Of a stretch of DNA of 64,000 nt, positions 25,722 through 33,826 are shown one piece after another (position 1 is the first letter of the stretch; each line of letters begins with the position of its first letter). This stretch comes from Rhizobium sp. BG4 (lineage in GTDB: Bacteria; Pseudomonadota; Alphaproteobacteria; Rhizobiales; Rhizobiaceae), in the NCBI RefSeq assembly GCF_016864575.1, contig NZ_CP044126.1, positions 1,545,138 through 1,609,137 of the forward strand. The letters are read 5' to 3'. A program made the position numbers and the translations under genes. The notes below the pieces were generated by a model. It was not told the origin of the DNA, did not search any database, and saw only the letters and a list, made by a program, of their open reading frames with translations.

Positions 25722-26879
25722 TCAATGTTCGAGGAACACGTAGTTCATCCAGGCGCTCATCCGCAGCAGAACCTTGCGGAGGATGGCGACGTGGTGCCAA
25801 TAGTGCGTGTAGACGGCGACATCGGCGACGACGCCGCCAGGTAGCTGATATTGATCGGTATTTTCCAGGATCTCGATGCGTGCCAGCGTCTGGCCGGGCG
25901 CGACGCGCTCGGGTGCCTGCGGGTCGATCAGCGCTCCGCTCGGCTGCAATTGTCCCTGCGCCATGACGTCGATGACTTCCTGAACGCGCGCCTTGAAGAT
26001 CTTGCCGGGCACGGCCTTGAACGACACCTCGGCATCATCGCCGACGCGCACGCGTTGCAGCGAGTTCTGGATGAAGGCTGCGGCAAGCATCCGGTCCTCG
26101 CTGTTGATGAACACCATGACCGGGCGAAGCGGCAGCGGATTGGCCATCATGCCCGGACGTAGAAAGACCTGGGTGACATAGCCATCCGTCGGTGCGCGCA
26201 CCGTGGTCTGATCGAGCTCGTACTCGGCATTGTTGAGTTCCGCCTGAAGCCGGGCGACGGTCGGGTTCGTTCCGTCGATTTCGGCCTCATAGGCGAGCTT
26301 TGCCTGGGCAGCCTGGGCGCGGGCGGTATCAACCGCTGCTTCTGCCGTCAGATAGATGCCGCGGCGGTTTTCGACTTCGAGTTCGGAGTAAACAGCGCCG
26401 CGGCCGCTCGACTTCGAATTCTCGTTGGACTGCTGGAACTTCTCGAAGGCCTGCAACGACCGGTCGCGAGAGGCTTCGGCGCCGGTGACGGCCGCGTTCG
26501 CGGCGTCGAGTGCGGCCTTCAGCTGCAGAACGGTTTGTTTGGCTTCGGCAAGCGACGCCTTCTTCTGATCCACCGCGAACTGATAGGGCCGTGGGTCGAT
26601 GCGGAAGAGGACATCGCCCTTCTTCAGCGGTACGTTCGGGGTCACGGGAACCTCGACGACCTGGCCGCCGACGACGGGGATGACCGGGGCCGAGGTGAAG
26701 TAGATGCGCCCGTCACTCGAATAGGGGTGGTTGTAGCTCATCAGCAGCAACAGGCCGGAGATCAGGAACACGCCGCCGAGAACGGCGGTCGAGAGCGTCC
26801 ACTGGTTCACCGGGATGCGGAAGATCTTGAAGATCGTCCAGCAGATCGCGGCATAGGTCAGGATGAGGAGCAGATCCAT
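25722..26879 (-). CDS. yiaV: HlyD/EmrA-type membrane fusion protein, YiaV-like
   Basis: 385 residues from the ATG at 26879. Two N-terminal membrane segments (LLLILTYAAICWTIFKIF; TAVLGGVFLISGLLLLMS), then a biotinyl-lipoyl-like half (PVVGGQVVEVPVTPNVPLKK), a coiled-coil hairpin rich in Ala (about 120-220), the second lipoyl half (QTTVRAPTDGYVTQVFLRPG) and a beta-barrel domain. E. coli YiaV has this plan and is also next to a DUF3302 gene. The start overlaps the stop of that gene (ATGA). No inner-membrane pump or TolC-like gene accompanies it. Confidence 0.85.
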   Translation of the reverse strand: MDLLLILTYAAICWTIFKIFRIPVNQWTLSTAVLGGVFLISGLLLLMSYNHPYSSDGRIYFTSAPVIPVVGGQVVEVPVTPNVPLKKGDVLFRIDPRPYQFAVDQKKASLAEAKQTVLQLKAALDAANAAVTGAEASRDRSLQAFEKFQQSNENSKSSGRGAVYSELEVENRRGIYLTAEAAVDTARAQAAQAKLAYEAEIDGTNPTVARLQAELNNAEYELDQTTVRAPTDGYVTQVFLRPGMMANPLPLRPVMVFINSEDRMLAAAFIQNSLQRVRVGDDAEVSFKAVPGKIFKARVQEVIDVMAQGQLQPSGALIDPQAPERVAPGQTLARIEILENTDQYQLPGGVVADVAVYTHYWHHVAILRKVLLRMSAWMNYVFLEH

Positions 26880-27220
26880 CAGGCATTCTCCCTCTGCGGC
26901 GTCTGTCCCTCGAGCTCGGCGATGCGAGCATGCAGACGGGCGATTTCGGCATTTGCCTCGGCCTCGGCCGACAGCTTTCCATCCTGGCGGATGCCCCAGC
27001 CGCGATCCTCGCGATAGAGCGTTGCCCATATGAAGAGGAACGGCCAGATGGCGTGCAGCGTGAAGAGGCTCACCCAGCCGGCGACATGGATTGCATCCTG
27101 ATGCGGATGATTGCGCGATTTGGCGATGAGATGCGGAATGTCATGGATCGCGATCACCGCATAGAAAAGGGTGATGACCACGAAGACCAGGACCCCCAGG
27201 GCAAAATAGTCGAGAAACAC
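26879..27220 (-). CDS. yiaW: DUF3302 membrane protein, YiaW-like
   Basis: 113 residues with two membrane segments (FLDYFALGVLVFVVITLFYA; WVSLFTLHAIWPFLFIWATL), and IHDIPHLIAKSRNHPHQDAI between them. The C terminus is a short coiled coil (AEAEANAEIARLHARIAELE). This small protein is paired with the YiaV-like fusion protein, as in E. coli. First gene of a likely five-gene operon (yiaW, yiaV, sulP, ppk2, AI-2E-type permease) that carries the recurrent motif about 84 bp upstream. Confidence 0.82.
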   Translation of the reverse strand: MFLDYFALGVLVFVVITLFYAVIAIHDIPHLIAKSRNHPHQDAIHVAGWVSLFTLHAIWPFLFIWATLYREDRGWGIRQDGKLSAEAEANAEIARLHARIAELEGQTPQRENA

Positions 27221-27303
27221 GGCTCCTCCCTCCGGCTGGTCTGAACGAGCCGTTTTGATCGCTATTCGACAGGCGGATGTTAGACCCGTTTTGCCGGTGA
27301 GGC

Positions 27304-27319
27304 CTGTAGCATCGCGTAA
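27304..27319 (-). promoter_or_regulatory. Recurrent promoter motif, copy C, before yiaW
   Basis: Read on the minus strand: TTACGCGATGCTACAG, 84 bp before the yiaW ATG and pointing towards it. The core 12 bases ACGCGATGCTAC are identical in copy B. Confidence 0.55.
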
Positions 27320-27444
27320 TCTCTATCGGCGCGATCAGGACGGGCGGACAGGCGAGAGCAGTCCCGGCTGCAGGGGCGAGCGGGGACGGCGCGCTTCTCG
27401 GCCGATTAGGATTGAATTCAAAGGCTTTTTCGAAACCAGCCGCC

Positions 27445-27474
27445 GTAGGATCACGTATTTTACGTCTGCGACAG
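27445..27474 (+). promoter_or_regulatory. Composite degenerate copies of the recurrent motif
   Basis: GTAGGATCACGTATT (27445-27459) differs from the reverse-strand form GTAGCATCGCGTAAT at three positions. It is followed at once by TTACGTCTGCGACAG (27460-27474), a one-base-shorter relative pointing to the right. The pair sits just before a possible -10, close to the -35 region of the 104-aa gene. Confidence 0.35.
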
Positions 27475-27529
27475 AGCCGGTTGCTATATATTTCACATGT
27501 CTGCTTGGCGCAGTTCGGCGGGGGCGGAG

Positions 27530-27844
27530 ATGGTGTCGGGAGAGGGTGGTTCTGCATATTTGTCGGCGCTGGAGGCGGCAGAGGTTTACTTCCCCGACCA
27601 GAAGCGGCTCGTGCAGCGGCTTTTTTACGTGAACGAAGCCTTCCACAGCATGTGCGAGGATCTCGCCGCTGCGGCACAGGCCATGGCGACGACAGACCGG
27701 CTTCCCGAGACGCTCCGTGATGCACGGCAGCTGGAATATGCGGGTCTCGTCGATGCGCTGTTGAAAGAGATGGGCGAGGCCATCGCCCAGTCGAAGATCG
27801 TCGTCCTCCGGCAATCGCCGGAGAACGGCCGGAAATCGCCTTGA
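27530..27844 (+). CDS. Small protein of unknown function
   Basis: 104 residues from the ATG at 27530; an ATG at 27497 would add 11 residues but has no ribosome site and would lie at the probable transcription start. Predicted mostly helical: AYLSALEAAEVYFPDQKRLV, NEAFHSMCEDLAAAAQAMAT and GLVDALLKEMGEAIAQSKIV. No signal peptide. It lies 42 bp ahead of the DUF3300 gene in the same direction. Family not recognised. Confidence 0.65.
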   Translation: MVSGEGGSAYLSALEAAEVYFPDQKRLVQRLFYVNEAFHSMCEDLAAAAQAMATTDRLPETLRDARQLEYAGLVDALLKEMGEAIAQSKIVVLRQSPENGRKSP

Positions 27845-27886
27845 GCTTGCCTGCCATTCAATAAATCCAAGGGAGGTCTTTGAGCG

Positions 27887-29254
27887 ATGAAAGCAATTTC
27901 CCGCAAACTGCTCAGCGGATTGTCCGTTATCGCGATCATCGCGTTGCACCCAGCCACTCCCGCCTATGCGCAGGCTGCGAAGCCGACCGCAGCACCGGCG
28001 CAGACGGCGGCGGCCGAAGCCCCGGCAGCGCTGCTGACTGACGACCAGCTCGAAGTGCTGGTGGCGCGGATCGCCCTCTATCCCGATGAACTCGTCGCGG
28101 CCATATCGTCCGCTTCGCTCTTCCCACTGCAGATCATCGAGGCGCAACGCTTCCTCGACGCGAAAAAGAAGAATGCCGATCTCAAGCCGAAGAGCGATTG
28201 GGACGGCAGCGTCATCTCGCTCCTGAATTATCCCGAGATCGTCAAGATGATGAGCGACGATCTCGACTGGACCCAGTCGCTCGCCGATGCGCTGACCAAC
28301 CAGCAGAAGGACGTGCTGATCGCCATCCAGCAGCTTCGCGACGAGGCGGTGGCGAAGAACATCATCAAGACTGATGACAAGGTGACGGTCGTTACCGAAA
28401 ACGACAACATCATCATCCGCCCGACCAATCCGGAAAAGATTTACATCCCGCAATATCCGCCGGAAATGCTCTATGAGCCGGCCTATGTTTCGCAGCCGAT
28501 CTCCTACTATCCCGAATATTACGACAACTATTACTACCCCGGAGCGCTCTTCTTCGCGGGCGCCGTGACCGGTCTTGCCTGGGCGGCGATCGTCAACTGG
28601 GATGACTGGGGCGTCTGGGGCGGCCGGTGGAACGGCGATGTCGATATCGATTGCAACAATTGCTTTAACGACCGGAACTTCAACGGAAAGCTGAAGTGGA
28701 ATGATGTCGACTGGACGAAGGTTGATCGCAGCAAGCTGAATATCAACAGGGATCAACTGGCGAAGATCGATCGTTCGGCCATTAAATCGGGTTTGCAGGG
28801 CGACAATCGCAACCAGTTGCGTAATCGCGCGTCCGATCTCAAGGCGAGCCAGCTGCCCGCCAATCGCGCCATGTCTGCACGCGCAGACGACATCCGCAAG
28901 GGAACGGCGCAGGGGCTGAAGGACCGGCCGCAACCGAAGGCTGCCGCCGGCAACCGGCAGAACGCCGCGGCCCGGCCTGACAACCGCCCGCAGAACTCCG
29001 CCAACCGGCCAAACAAACCTGCGCAGAAGGCGGCGGCGAAGAGGCCGAACAAGCCGCAGATGGCGGCGCGGCCCGACAACCGCGCACGCCAGCAAAGCGC
29101 GCTCGGCAATGTCCAGTCCGGCCGGCGCGAGGCCGTCGCCTCCAAGCGTGGCGGACAGAGCATGGGCGGGCATCGCCCGCAATCGCGGCCTGCGCAGCAC
29201 AGGCGTCCGCCTGCCCATCGCGGCGGTGGTGGTGGCGGCGGCCGGCGCCGCTGA
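27887..29254 (+). CDS. DUF3300 exported protein with low-complexity basic tail
   Basis: 455 residues. Signal peptide with core LLSGLSVIAIIALHPATPAY and cleavage near AYAQ-AA. The DUF3300 domain (about 48-245) has ALYPDELVAAISSASLFPLQ, NYPEIVKMMSDDLDWTQSLA and YIPQYPPEMLYEP. A short hydrophobic segment (GALFFAGAVTGLAWAAIVNW) follows, then a Trp/Asp/Asn-rich stretch and a long Asn, Arg, Pro, Gln and Lys-rich tail ending in Gly and Arg runs. The tail looks unstructured and strongly basic, suited to binding polyanions or peptidoglycan. DUF3300 genes commonly lie beside DUF2950 genes, as here. Confidence 0.88.
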   Translation: MKAISRKLLSGLSVIAIIALHPATPAYAQAAKPTAAPAQTAAAEAPAALLTDDQLEVLVARIALYPDELVAAISSASLFPLQIIEAQRFLDAKKKNADLKPKSDWDGSVISLLNYPEIVKMMSDDLDWTQSLADALTNQQKDVLIAIQQLRDEAVAKNIIKTDDKVTVVTENDNIIIRPTNPEKIYIPQYPPEMLYEPAYVSQPISYYPEYYDNYYYPGALFFAGAVTGLAWAAIVNWDDWGVWGGRWNGDVDIDCNNCFNDRNFNGKLKWNDVDWTKVDRSKLNINRDQLAKIDRSAIKSGLQGDNRNQLRNRASDLKASQLPANRAMSARADDIRKGTAQGLKDRPQPKAAAGNRQNAAARPDNRPQNSANRPNKPAQKAAAKRPNKPQMAARPDNRARQQSALGNVQSGRREAVASKRGGQSMGGHRPQSRPAQHRRPPAHRGGGGGGGRRR

Positions 29255-29280
29255 GACCCTTTCAACCCGGGAGTTACATC

Positions 29281-30219
29281 ATGAAACGTCGTTCGACCGT
29301 AATTCCGCTCATCCTTGCGACGGCGCTGGGCGCACTGCCAGCCGCCCCAGCGTACGCGCAATCCAATAGCGATTTCGCCGAATACCGGGCAACATCGCCG
29401 CAACAGACCTTCGACACACCCGAGCTGGCGCTGGACCGGCTGAAGGCGGTGCTCGTCTCCAACAATATCGACGATCTCGCGAGCCTGCTGGGCCTCAAGG
29501 CCGACAAGCTGCGTGCCAATAACGCGGCAATGATTGCCTATGGGCTGATCCGCGAAGGCGCCGAGCGGCAGGTTACGATGCGCGATTTCGAAGGCATGAA
29601 GGTCGTCACGATCGGCGACCGGCTCTGGCCGCTGCCGTTTCCGCTGACTGAGAACAAGGACGGCAAATGGGCTTTCGATACCAAGCGCGGCCTCGAGGAG
29701 ATCGTCAACCGCCGTGTCGGCGAGAACGAGCTCGCGACCATCGATACGATGCGGGAATATGTGGCGGCCCAGTATCAATACGTCTCGGAAGACCGCGACG
29801 GCGACGGCATCCAGGAATTTGCCCGCAAGCTGATCAGCAGCCCCGGCAAGCTCGACGGTCTCTATTGGGATCCGAATGTCTATCCCGAGGAAAGCCCGGC
29901 AAGCGCTCTCGTCGAGAACGCCACCTTTGGCGCTGCCAAGCGCGGGGAGGGCTATTTCGGTTACCGCTACCGGATCCTGACGGGCCAGGGTGACAATGTG
30001 CTCGGCGGCAAGCAGAGCTATATCGTCAACGGCTATATGACCGGTGGCTTCGCACTGATCGCCTGGCCGGTCAAATACCGGGTGACGGGTGTCCAGACCT
30101 TCATGGTCAACGCGATGAACGTCATCTATCAGCGCGATCTCGGGCCTAAGACCGAAGAGCGGGCGGCGGCGATCAAGGATTTCAATCCGGACGCCAACTG
30201 GAGCGTCGTCAACGACTGA
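29281..30219 (+). CDS. DUF2950 exported protein
   Basis: 312 residues with signal peptide (VIPLILATALGALPAAPAYA, cleavage near AYAQ-SN). Typical DUF2950 features: FDTPELALDRLKAVLVSNN, TMREYVAAQYQYVSEDRDGD, and the C-terminal GYFGYRYRILTGQGDNVLGG and GGFALIAWPVKYRVTGVQTF. It follows the DUF3300 gene by 26 bp with a GGGAG ribosome site, so the two are almost surely one transcript. The role of this pair is not established. Its 3' end overlaps that of the converging CYTH gene by 11 bp. Confidence 0.88.
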   Translation: MKRRSTVIPLILATALGALPAAPAYAQSNSDFAEYRATSPQQTFDTPELALDRLKAVLVSNNIDDLASLLGLKADKLRANNAAMIAYGLIREGAERQVTMRDFEGMKVVTIGDRLWPLPFPLTENKDGKWAFDTKRGLEEIVNRRVGENELATIDTMREYVAAQYQYVSEDRDGDGIQEFARKLISSPGKLDGLYWDPNVYPEESPASALVENATFGAAKRGEGYFGYRYRILTGQGDNVLGGKQSYIVNGYMTGGFALIAWPVKYRVTGVQTFMVNAMNVIYQRDLGPKTEERAAAIKDFNPDANWSVVND

Positions 30220-30715
30220 TATCAGCGGCGGCGGCATGGCCCTGCGTTGGCGGAGGAATCCTCAGCGCAGCGGCCATGGCGCGGTTGGAATAGCGCTTCT
30301 TGCCCGTCACTTCCCGCCCCAGCCATTGCGGCAGATTGGGGCAATCTTCCTCACTCGCCATTTCGACTTCGGCAAGCGTCAGCCCCTGATAGGGGCCGCC
30401 GAAGACGTCGACATACCAGTTCCTGCCGTCGTGGAGCACGTGGTAGCGGGTTTTCTCCAGCACATGGCCGGCCTTGGTGAGCAGGTCGATCGCCTCGTCG
30501 ACGGGGATCTCATATTCATATTCCTGCTTGGTGAAGCCGACGCTGCGGAACTTGATGGTCAGCAGCGCGGAAGTGCCGTCGATGAGACGGACGCGGACGG
30601 TGGTCTGGTCGCGGCGGGAAAGATAGACCTGCTGAAAGACATGCGGATCGGCGGCGCAGGAGCGCCAGCCGTCATTGCGGACCAGGAACTTTCGCTCGAT
30701 CTCGGTCAGTTTCAA
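30209..30715 (-). CDS. CYTH-domain protein, probable inorganic triphosphatase
   Basis: 168 residues. It starts with the CYTH signature ExExK in LTEIERKFLVRNDG. Alternating charged strands of the triphosphate tunnel follow: VYLSRRDQTTVRVRLIDG, LLTIKFRSVGFTKQEYEYEI, KTRYHVLHDGRNWYVDVFGG and LTLAEVEMASEEDCP. This is the CYTH-only bacterial type, which usually hydrolyses tripolyphosphate or nucleoside triphosphates. It lies 27 bp downstream of the 156-aa gene in the same direction. Functionally it would complement the nearby PPK2. Confidence 0.88.
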   Translation of the reverse strand: MKLTEIERKFLVRNDGWRSCAADPHVFQQVYLSRRDQTTVRVRLIDGTSALLTIKFRSVGFTKQEYEYEIPVDEAIDLLTKAGHVLEKTRYHVLHDGRNWYVDVFGGPYQGLTLAEVEMASEEDCPNLPQWLGREVTGKKRYSNRAMAAALRIPPPTQGHAAAADISR

Positions 30716-30742
30716 CGTGCCAATCCTTCGTCGATGCCTGTC

Positions 30743-31213
30743 TTACTCCTCGACAGGCGGTTCCCAAGTGAGGAAGAAGCCGACATCTCCCGGCATGCCG
30801 TCGGGGAAATTGATGATCATCGCTTTCAGGCCGTAGCCCTGCGGCTTGGCAACCTCTTCGAAGAGCTCGTGCAGCTCCTTGGCGCGGCCCTGCAGCGTCT
30901 TCTGCCATCCGGGAAGGTTGTTGTTGATCGCTCGGCCGCTGTCGGTGCAGAAGGTTGATGGGAAGCTGTAGATCAGCGCCTCGTATTTGCCGTCCGCCGC
31001 TGCCTTCATCACCAGCCGCTTGATGACGGCGCGCTCGGTTTCCCCGATATGCTTGCGGAAGAAATCCTCGACGAATTCGGCATGTTTCTTGGCTTCGCGC
31101 GCCTTGATCTTGTCGTTGCGCTCCATTTCCAGAAGCTGCAGTTCGAGCGCGCGTTTGCGCAGCTCCTCGGCGCTCGCCATGGGTTTGGATGTGGACGTTT
31201 CAGGTGCTGTCAT
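30743..31213 (-). CDS. Conserved cytoplasmic protein of unknown function
   Basis: 156 residues from the ATG at 31213, where GGAGG lies 8 bp upstream; an ATG at 31219 is too close to that site. The N-terminal half is a charged helix (LRKRALELQLLEMERNDKIK; KHAEFVEDFFRKHIGETERA). The C-terminal half is globular: YEALIYSFPSTFCTDSGRAI, then GLKAMIINFPDGMPGDVGFF. No signal peptide. Probably the first gene of an operon with the CYTH gene, with a short-spaced copy of the recurrent motif about 65 bp upstream. Family not recognised. Confidence 0.72.
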   Translation of the reverse strand: MTAPETSTSKPMASAEELRKRALELQLLEMERNDKIKAREAKKHAEFVEDFFRKHIGETERAVIKRLVMKAAADGKYEALIYSFPSTFCTDSGRAINNNLPGWQKTLQGRAKELHELFEEVAKPQGYGLKAMIINFPDGMPGDVGFFLTWEPPVEE

Positions 31214-31277
31214 CGCCATCTCCTCCAGAGTGTTGAGAAGATGATAAGGCGCGGGGAGAAGCGAGGGCAGTAAGATA

Positions 31278-31292
31278 CTGTAGCCTACGTTT
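31278..31292 (-). promoter_or_regulatory. Recurrent promoter motif, copy E, shorter spacing
   Basis: Read on the minus strand: AAACGTAGGCTACAG, keeping ACG and GCTACAG but with a shorter spacer. It lies 65 bp before the start at 31213 and points towards it. Confidence 0.35.
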
Positions 31293-31442
31293 GGGCCGCG
31301 GAATTGCACCGCATGTGCCTACACATTCGGGTTATTAAGAGTAATCTGATTTAATATTTCTCCTGCGTTGCGGCGGCTGCAACTTGGGATTATCGTCGCG
31401 CATCAAGCTGCAAATTGTACGGAATCGGAGGCTGGGGAGCCG

Positions 31443-33222
31443 ATGGCGAGTGCAAGTGTTGACAGCGCTACCAGCAGTATTCCGGCCGAGGGTGAGGTAC
31501 GGGAGCAGCTTGAGCGCATTTTGCTGAGCCCGGAATTCCGTCTTCCCGAGCGGACGAGACGGTTTCTCGAATTCGTCGTGGCCGAAACGCTGGCCGGGCG
31601 GCGCGATTATCTCAAGGCTTTCACCATTGCCCAGGCCGTCTTCGGCCGTGATGCGAATTTCGACGCGCAGCAGGACCCCTGCGTGCGCATCGAGGCCGGC
31701 CGGCTGAGGCGGGAGCTCGAGCACTATTACCTGACGGATGGCAGCGCAGATCGGGTGATCATCACCGTTCCCCGGGGGATATGCACCGGTCTTCGACGTC
31801 AGGCAGGAGGCTGCAGATGAGGATGTGGAGCCCGCCCGCGCGTCCTTCTCGGGAGATGATGGTCGGCAGGAAAAATGGGTCCGGCGCGGTCTCAGCAGCG
31901 GCATTGCCGATCAAAACTGGCCGCTTGTCCGCTACTGGTTCGTCGCCGGCGGCGCGCTGCTGGTTCTCGTCGCCGCATCCGCCATGCTGCATGGCTGGGA
32001 ATTCGGCGGCACCACGCCACCGGCGGCGGTGAACCACGCGACCATTCTGGTCGAGCCGTTCGAAAGCACCTCGGAAGGTACGCTTGCCTCCGATATATCG
32101 AGGGGCATCACCGACGATGTCATCGAGAAGCTGGTTCCCTTCAACGACATCGTCGTCGTTGCCGCCCTGCCGAAAAGCAGGAGCGGTCAGGCCGCGCCCG
32201 AGCCGCTCTATGCGCTGCAGGGCAGCGTCCGGCTCGAGGGCAGCACGCTGCGCTCGACGGCGCGGCTGATGCGGCGCGCCGATGGAGCCGTCATCTGGGC
32301 GAATAATTACGATGCCGATATGAAGGTGCAGGGCATCCTGAAGACCCAGGCCAGCCTCGCCGACGATATCGTGACCGCGGTGGCGCGGCCGTTCGGGGTC
32401 ATGTTCCAGACAAATGCCGCCAGCATTGCCGGAAGCACCGATGCGTTCTCCTGTACATTGTCCTATTACAGCTATCGCACCGAACTGACGCTTGCGGCCC
32501 ATGGCGCAACGAAAGCCTGCCTGCAGCAAGCCATCGAAAAGGCGCCGGAGAGCTCCAACGCGGCGGCGTTTCTGTCGCTCACCTATCTCGACGAGTTCCG
32601 CTTTCCCTACCAGCTGAACACCAAGCCGGATGCTGAGACGCTGAAGCTCGCCAAGGATCTCGCCCAACGCGCCGTGCAGCTGGACCCGAAAAATGCGCGC
32701 GCTCTCCAGGCGCTGATGCTTGCGGACTTCTTCGAAAACGACAACGGCGGCGCCATGCGGGCGGGGGCAGCCGCCTATGCCATCAATCCCAACGATACCG
32801 AGGTTGCCGGCGAATACGGCGTGCGCCTGTCGATGTCCGGAGAATGGGACAAGGGCTGCGCGCTGGTTTCGGAAGCCGTCAGCAAGAATGCCGGGCCGCG
32901 CGGCTATTACGAGGTCGGGATGGCGCTTTGCGCTTTCATGCGCGGCGATACGCAGGCGGCCGAGCTCTGGTCGCGCATGTCCGATCTCGATTACAATCCG
33001 ATGCACCGTCTGGTGCTGCTCGCCATTCTCGGCACGCTCGGAAAGAAGGATGAGGCCGCAACGCAGCTCACCTGGATCAAGACCCGCTCGCCGGCTCTCA
33101 TTCCAAACGTCAGGCGCGAGATCGGCCGGCGTCTGGCACGGCCCGAGGATCAGGAACGTTTCTTCGCCGGCCTCGCGGCCGCCGGCCTGCCGCTGGACGA
33201 CAGGCAGGTGACCGAGAAGTAG
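31443..33222 (+). pseudogene. CadC-like membrane-anchored regulator with TPR repeats, one frameshift
   Basis: Third member of the family at 3092 and 4058; about 592 residues when corrected. The ATG at 31443 follows GGAGGCTGGGGAGCCG. Winged-helix-like domain: LERILLSPEFRLPERTRRFL, FDAQQDPCVRIEAGRLRREL and VIITVPRGGYAPVF. One membrane helix (YWFVAGGALLVLVAASAMLH), a TolB-like domain (ILVEPFESTSEGTLASDISR; WANNYDADMK) and TPR-like repeats follow. The frame breaks in a G run at 31774-31778 (five G, four expected), at the wing of the DNA-binding domain; all later sequence is intact in the next frame. It converges on the OmpA-like gene. Confidence 0.78.
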
Positions 33223-33240
33223 AGTTCTAGCGAGCCGTGA

Positions 33241-33822
33241 TCAGGATTTGCTCTTGAAGACGCCGAGATTGATCAGCTGGACACGGCGGTTGTTCGATGC
33301 CGCGGTATCGCTGCCTTCGATCGGCAGGTACTCGCCGACGCCGATGGCGTAGAGCCGCTGTGGATCGACCGCGAAGGTCGTTGAGAGTGCTTCCTTGATC
33401 GCCGCCGCCCGCTGCTCGCTGAGTTCGAGATTGTGCTTCTCATCGCCCGTCGAGCTCGCATGGCCGACCACGAGGAACTTGTAGGCCCAAAGATTCGGAT
33501 GATGCAGCGCATCGGCGATCAGGCCGAGCGTGCGGTAGGACTGCGGCTGGATGGCAACGGAGTCGTTCTCGAAATTGATCTCGACGACCATCTGTGGCAG
33601 CTTGGCGATCCGCTTCCAGTTCGGAAGCTCCGCCATCGGCTTGTGTCCGCCGCTGATCGCCTCCTGCCGCAGAATTTCGAGATCGATCGCTGGGGCGGCC
33701 GCGGTCAACTTGCCGAGGCCCTTGACGATCCGTTCCTGCGAGACCTCTTGCGCGGAGGCGGTTCCCGAGAGCAGCAGCCCGGCGGCGAAAAGCAGCATGG
33801 TTCTGGAAATGCTGTGTCTCAT
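33241..33822 (-). CDS. OmpA-family exported protein
   Basis: 193 residues from the ATG at 33822 (GGAG 8 bp upstream). Signal peptide TMLLFAAGLLLSGTASAQ. The C-terminal OmpA-like peptidoglycan-binding domain (about 90-190) has INFENDSVAIQPQSYRTLGL, VVGHASSTGDEKHNLELSEQ and RAAAIKEALSTTFAVDPQRL, ending in NNRRVQLINLG. No lipobox and no beta-barrel, so a periplasmic peptidoglycan-associated protein. It follows the Cys-rich repeat gene by 4 bp and is cotranscribed with it. Confidence 0.88.
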   Translation of the reverse strand: MRHSISRTMLLFAAGLLLSGTASAQEVSQERIVKGLGKLTAAAPAIDLEILRQEAISGGHKPMAELPNWKRIAKLPQMVVEINFENDSVAIQPQSYRTLGLIADALHHPNLWAYKFLVVGHASSTGDEKHNLELSEQRAAAIKEALSTTFAVDPQRLYAIGVGEYLPIEGSDTAASNNRRVQLINLGVFKSKS

Positions 33823-33826
33823 GGCT

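Larger units (their letters stand above)
27221..27529. other. Divergent intergenic region with two candidate regulator sites
   Basis: 309 bp between yiaW and the 104-aa gene. It holds motif copy C (27304-27319, pointing at yiaW) and a composite degenerate copy at 27445-27474. An AT-rich TATATATTT near 27484 could be the -10 of the rightward promoter. I see no further coding potential. Confidence 0.55.

Noticed and set aside
27256..27269. FNR-like TTGATCGCTATTCG before yiaW
   Set aside because: Only the left half-site is good (7 of 10), and half-sites of this kind are common.
27335..29218. 627-codon open frame on the minus strand
   Set aside because: Antisense to the DUF3300 gene and the 104-aa gene; no domain or signal recognised.
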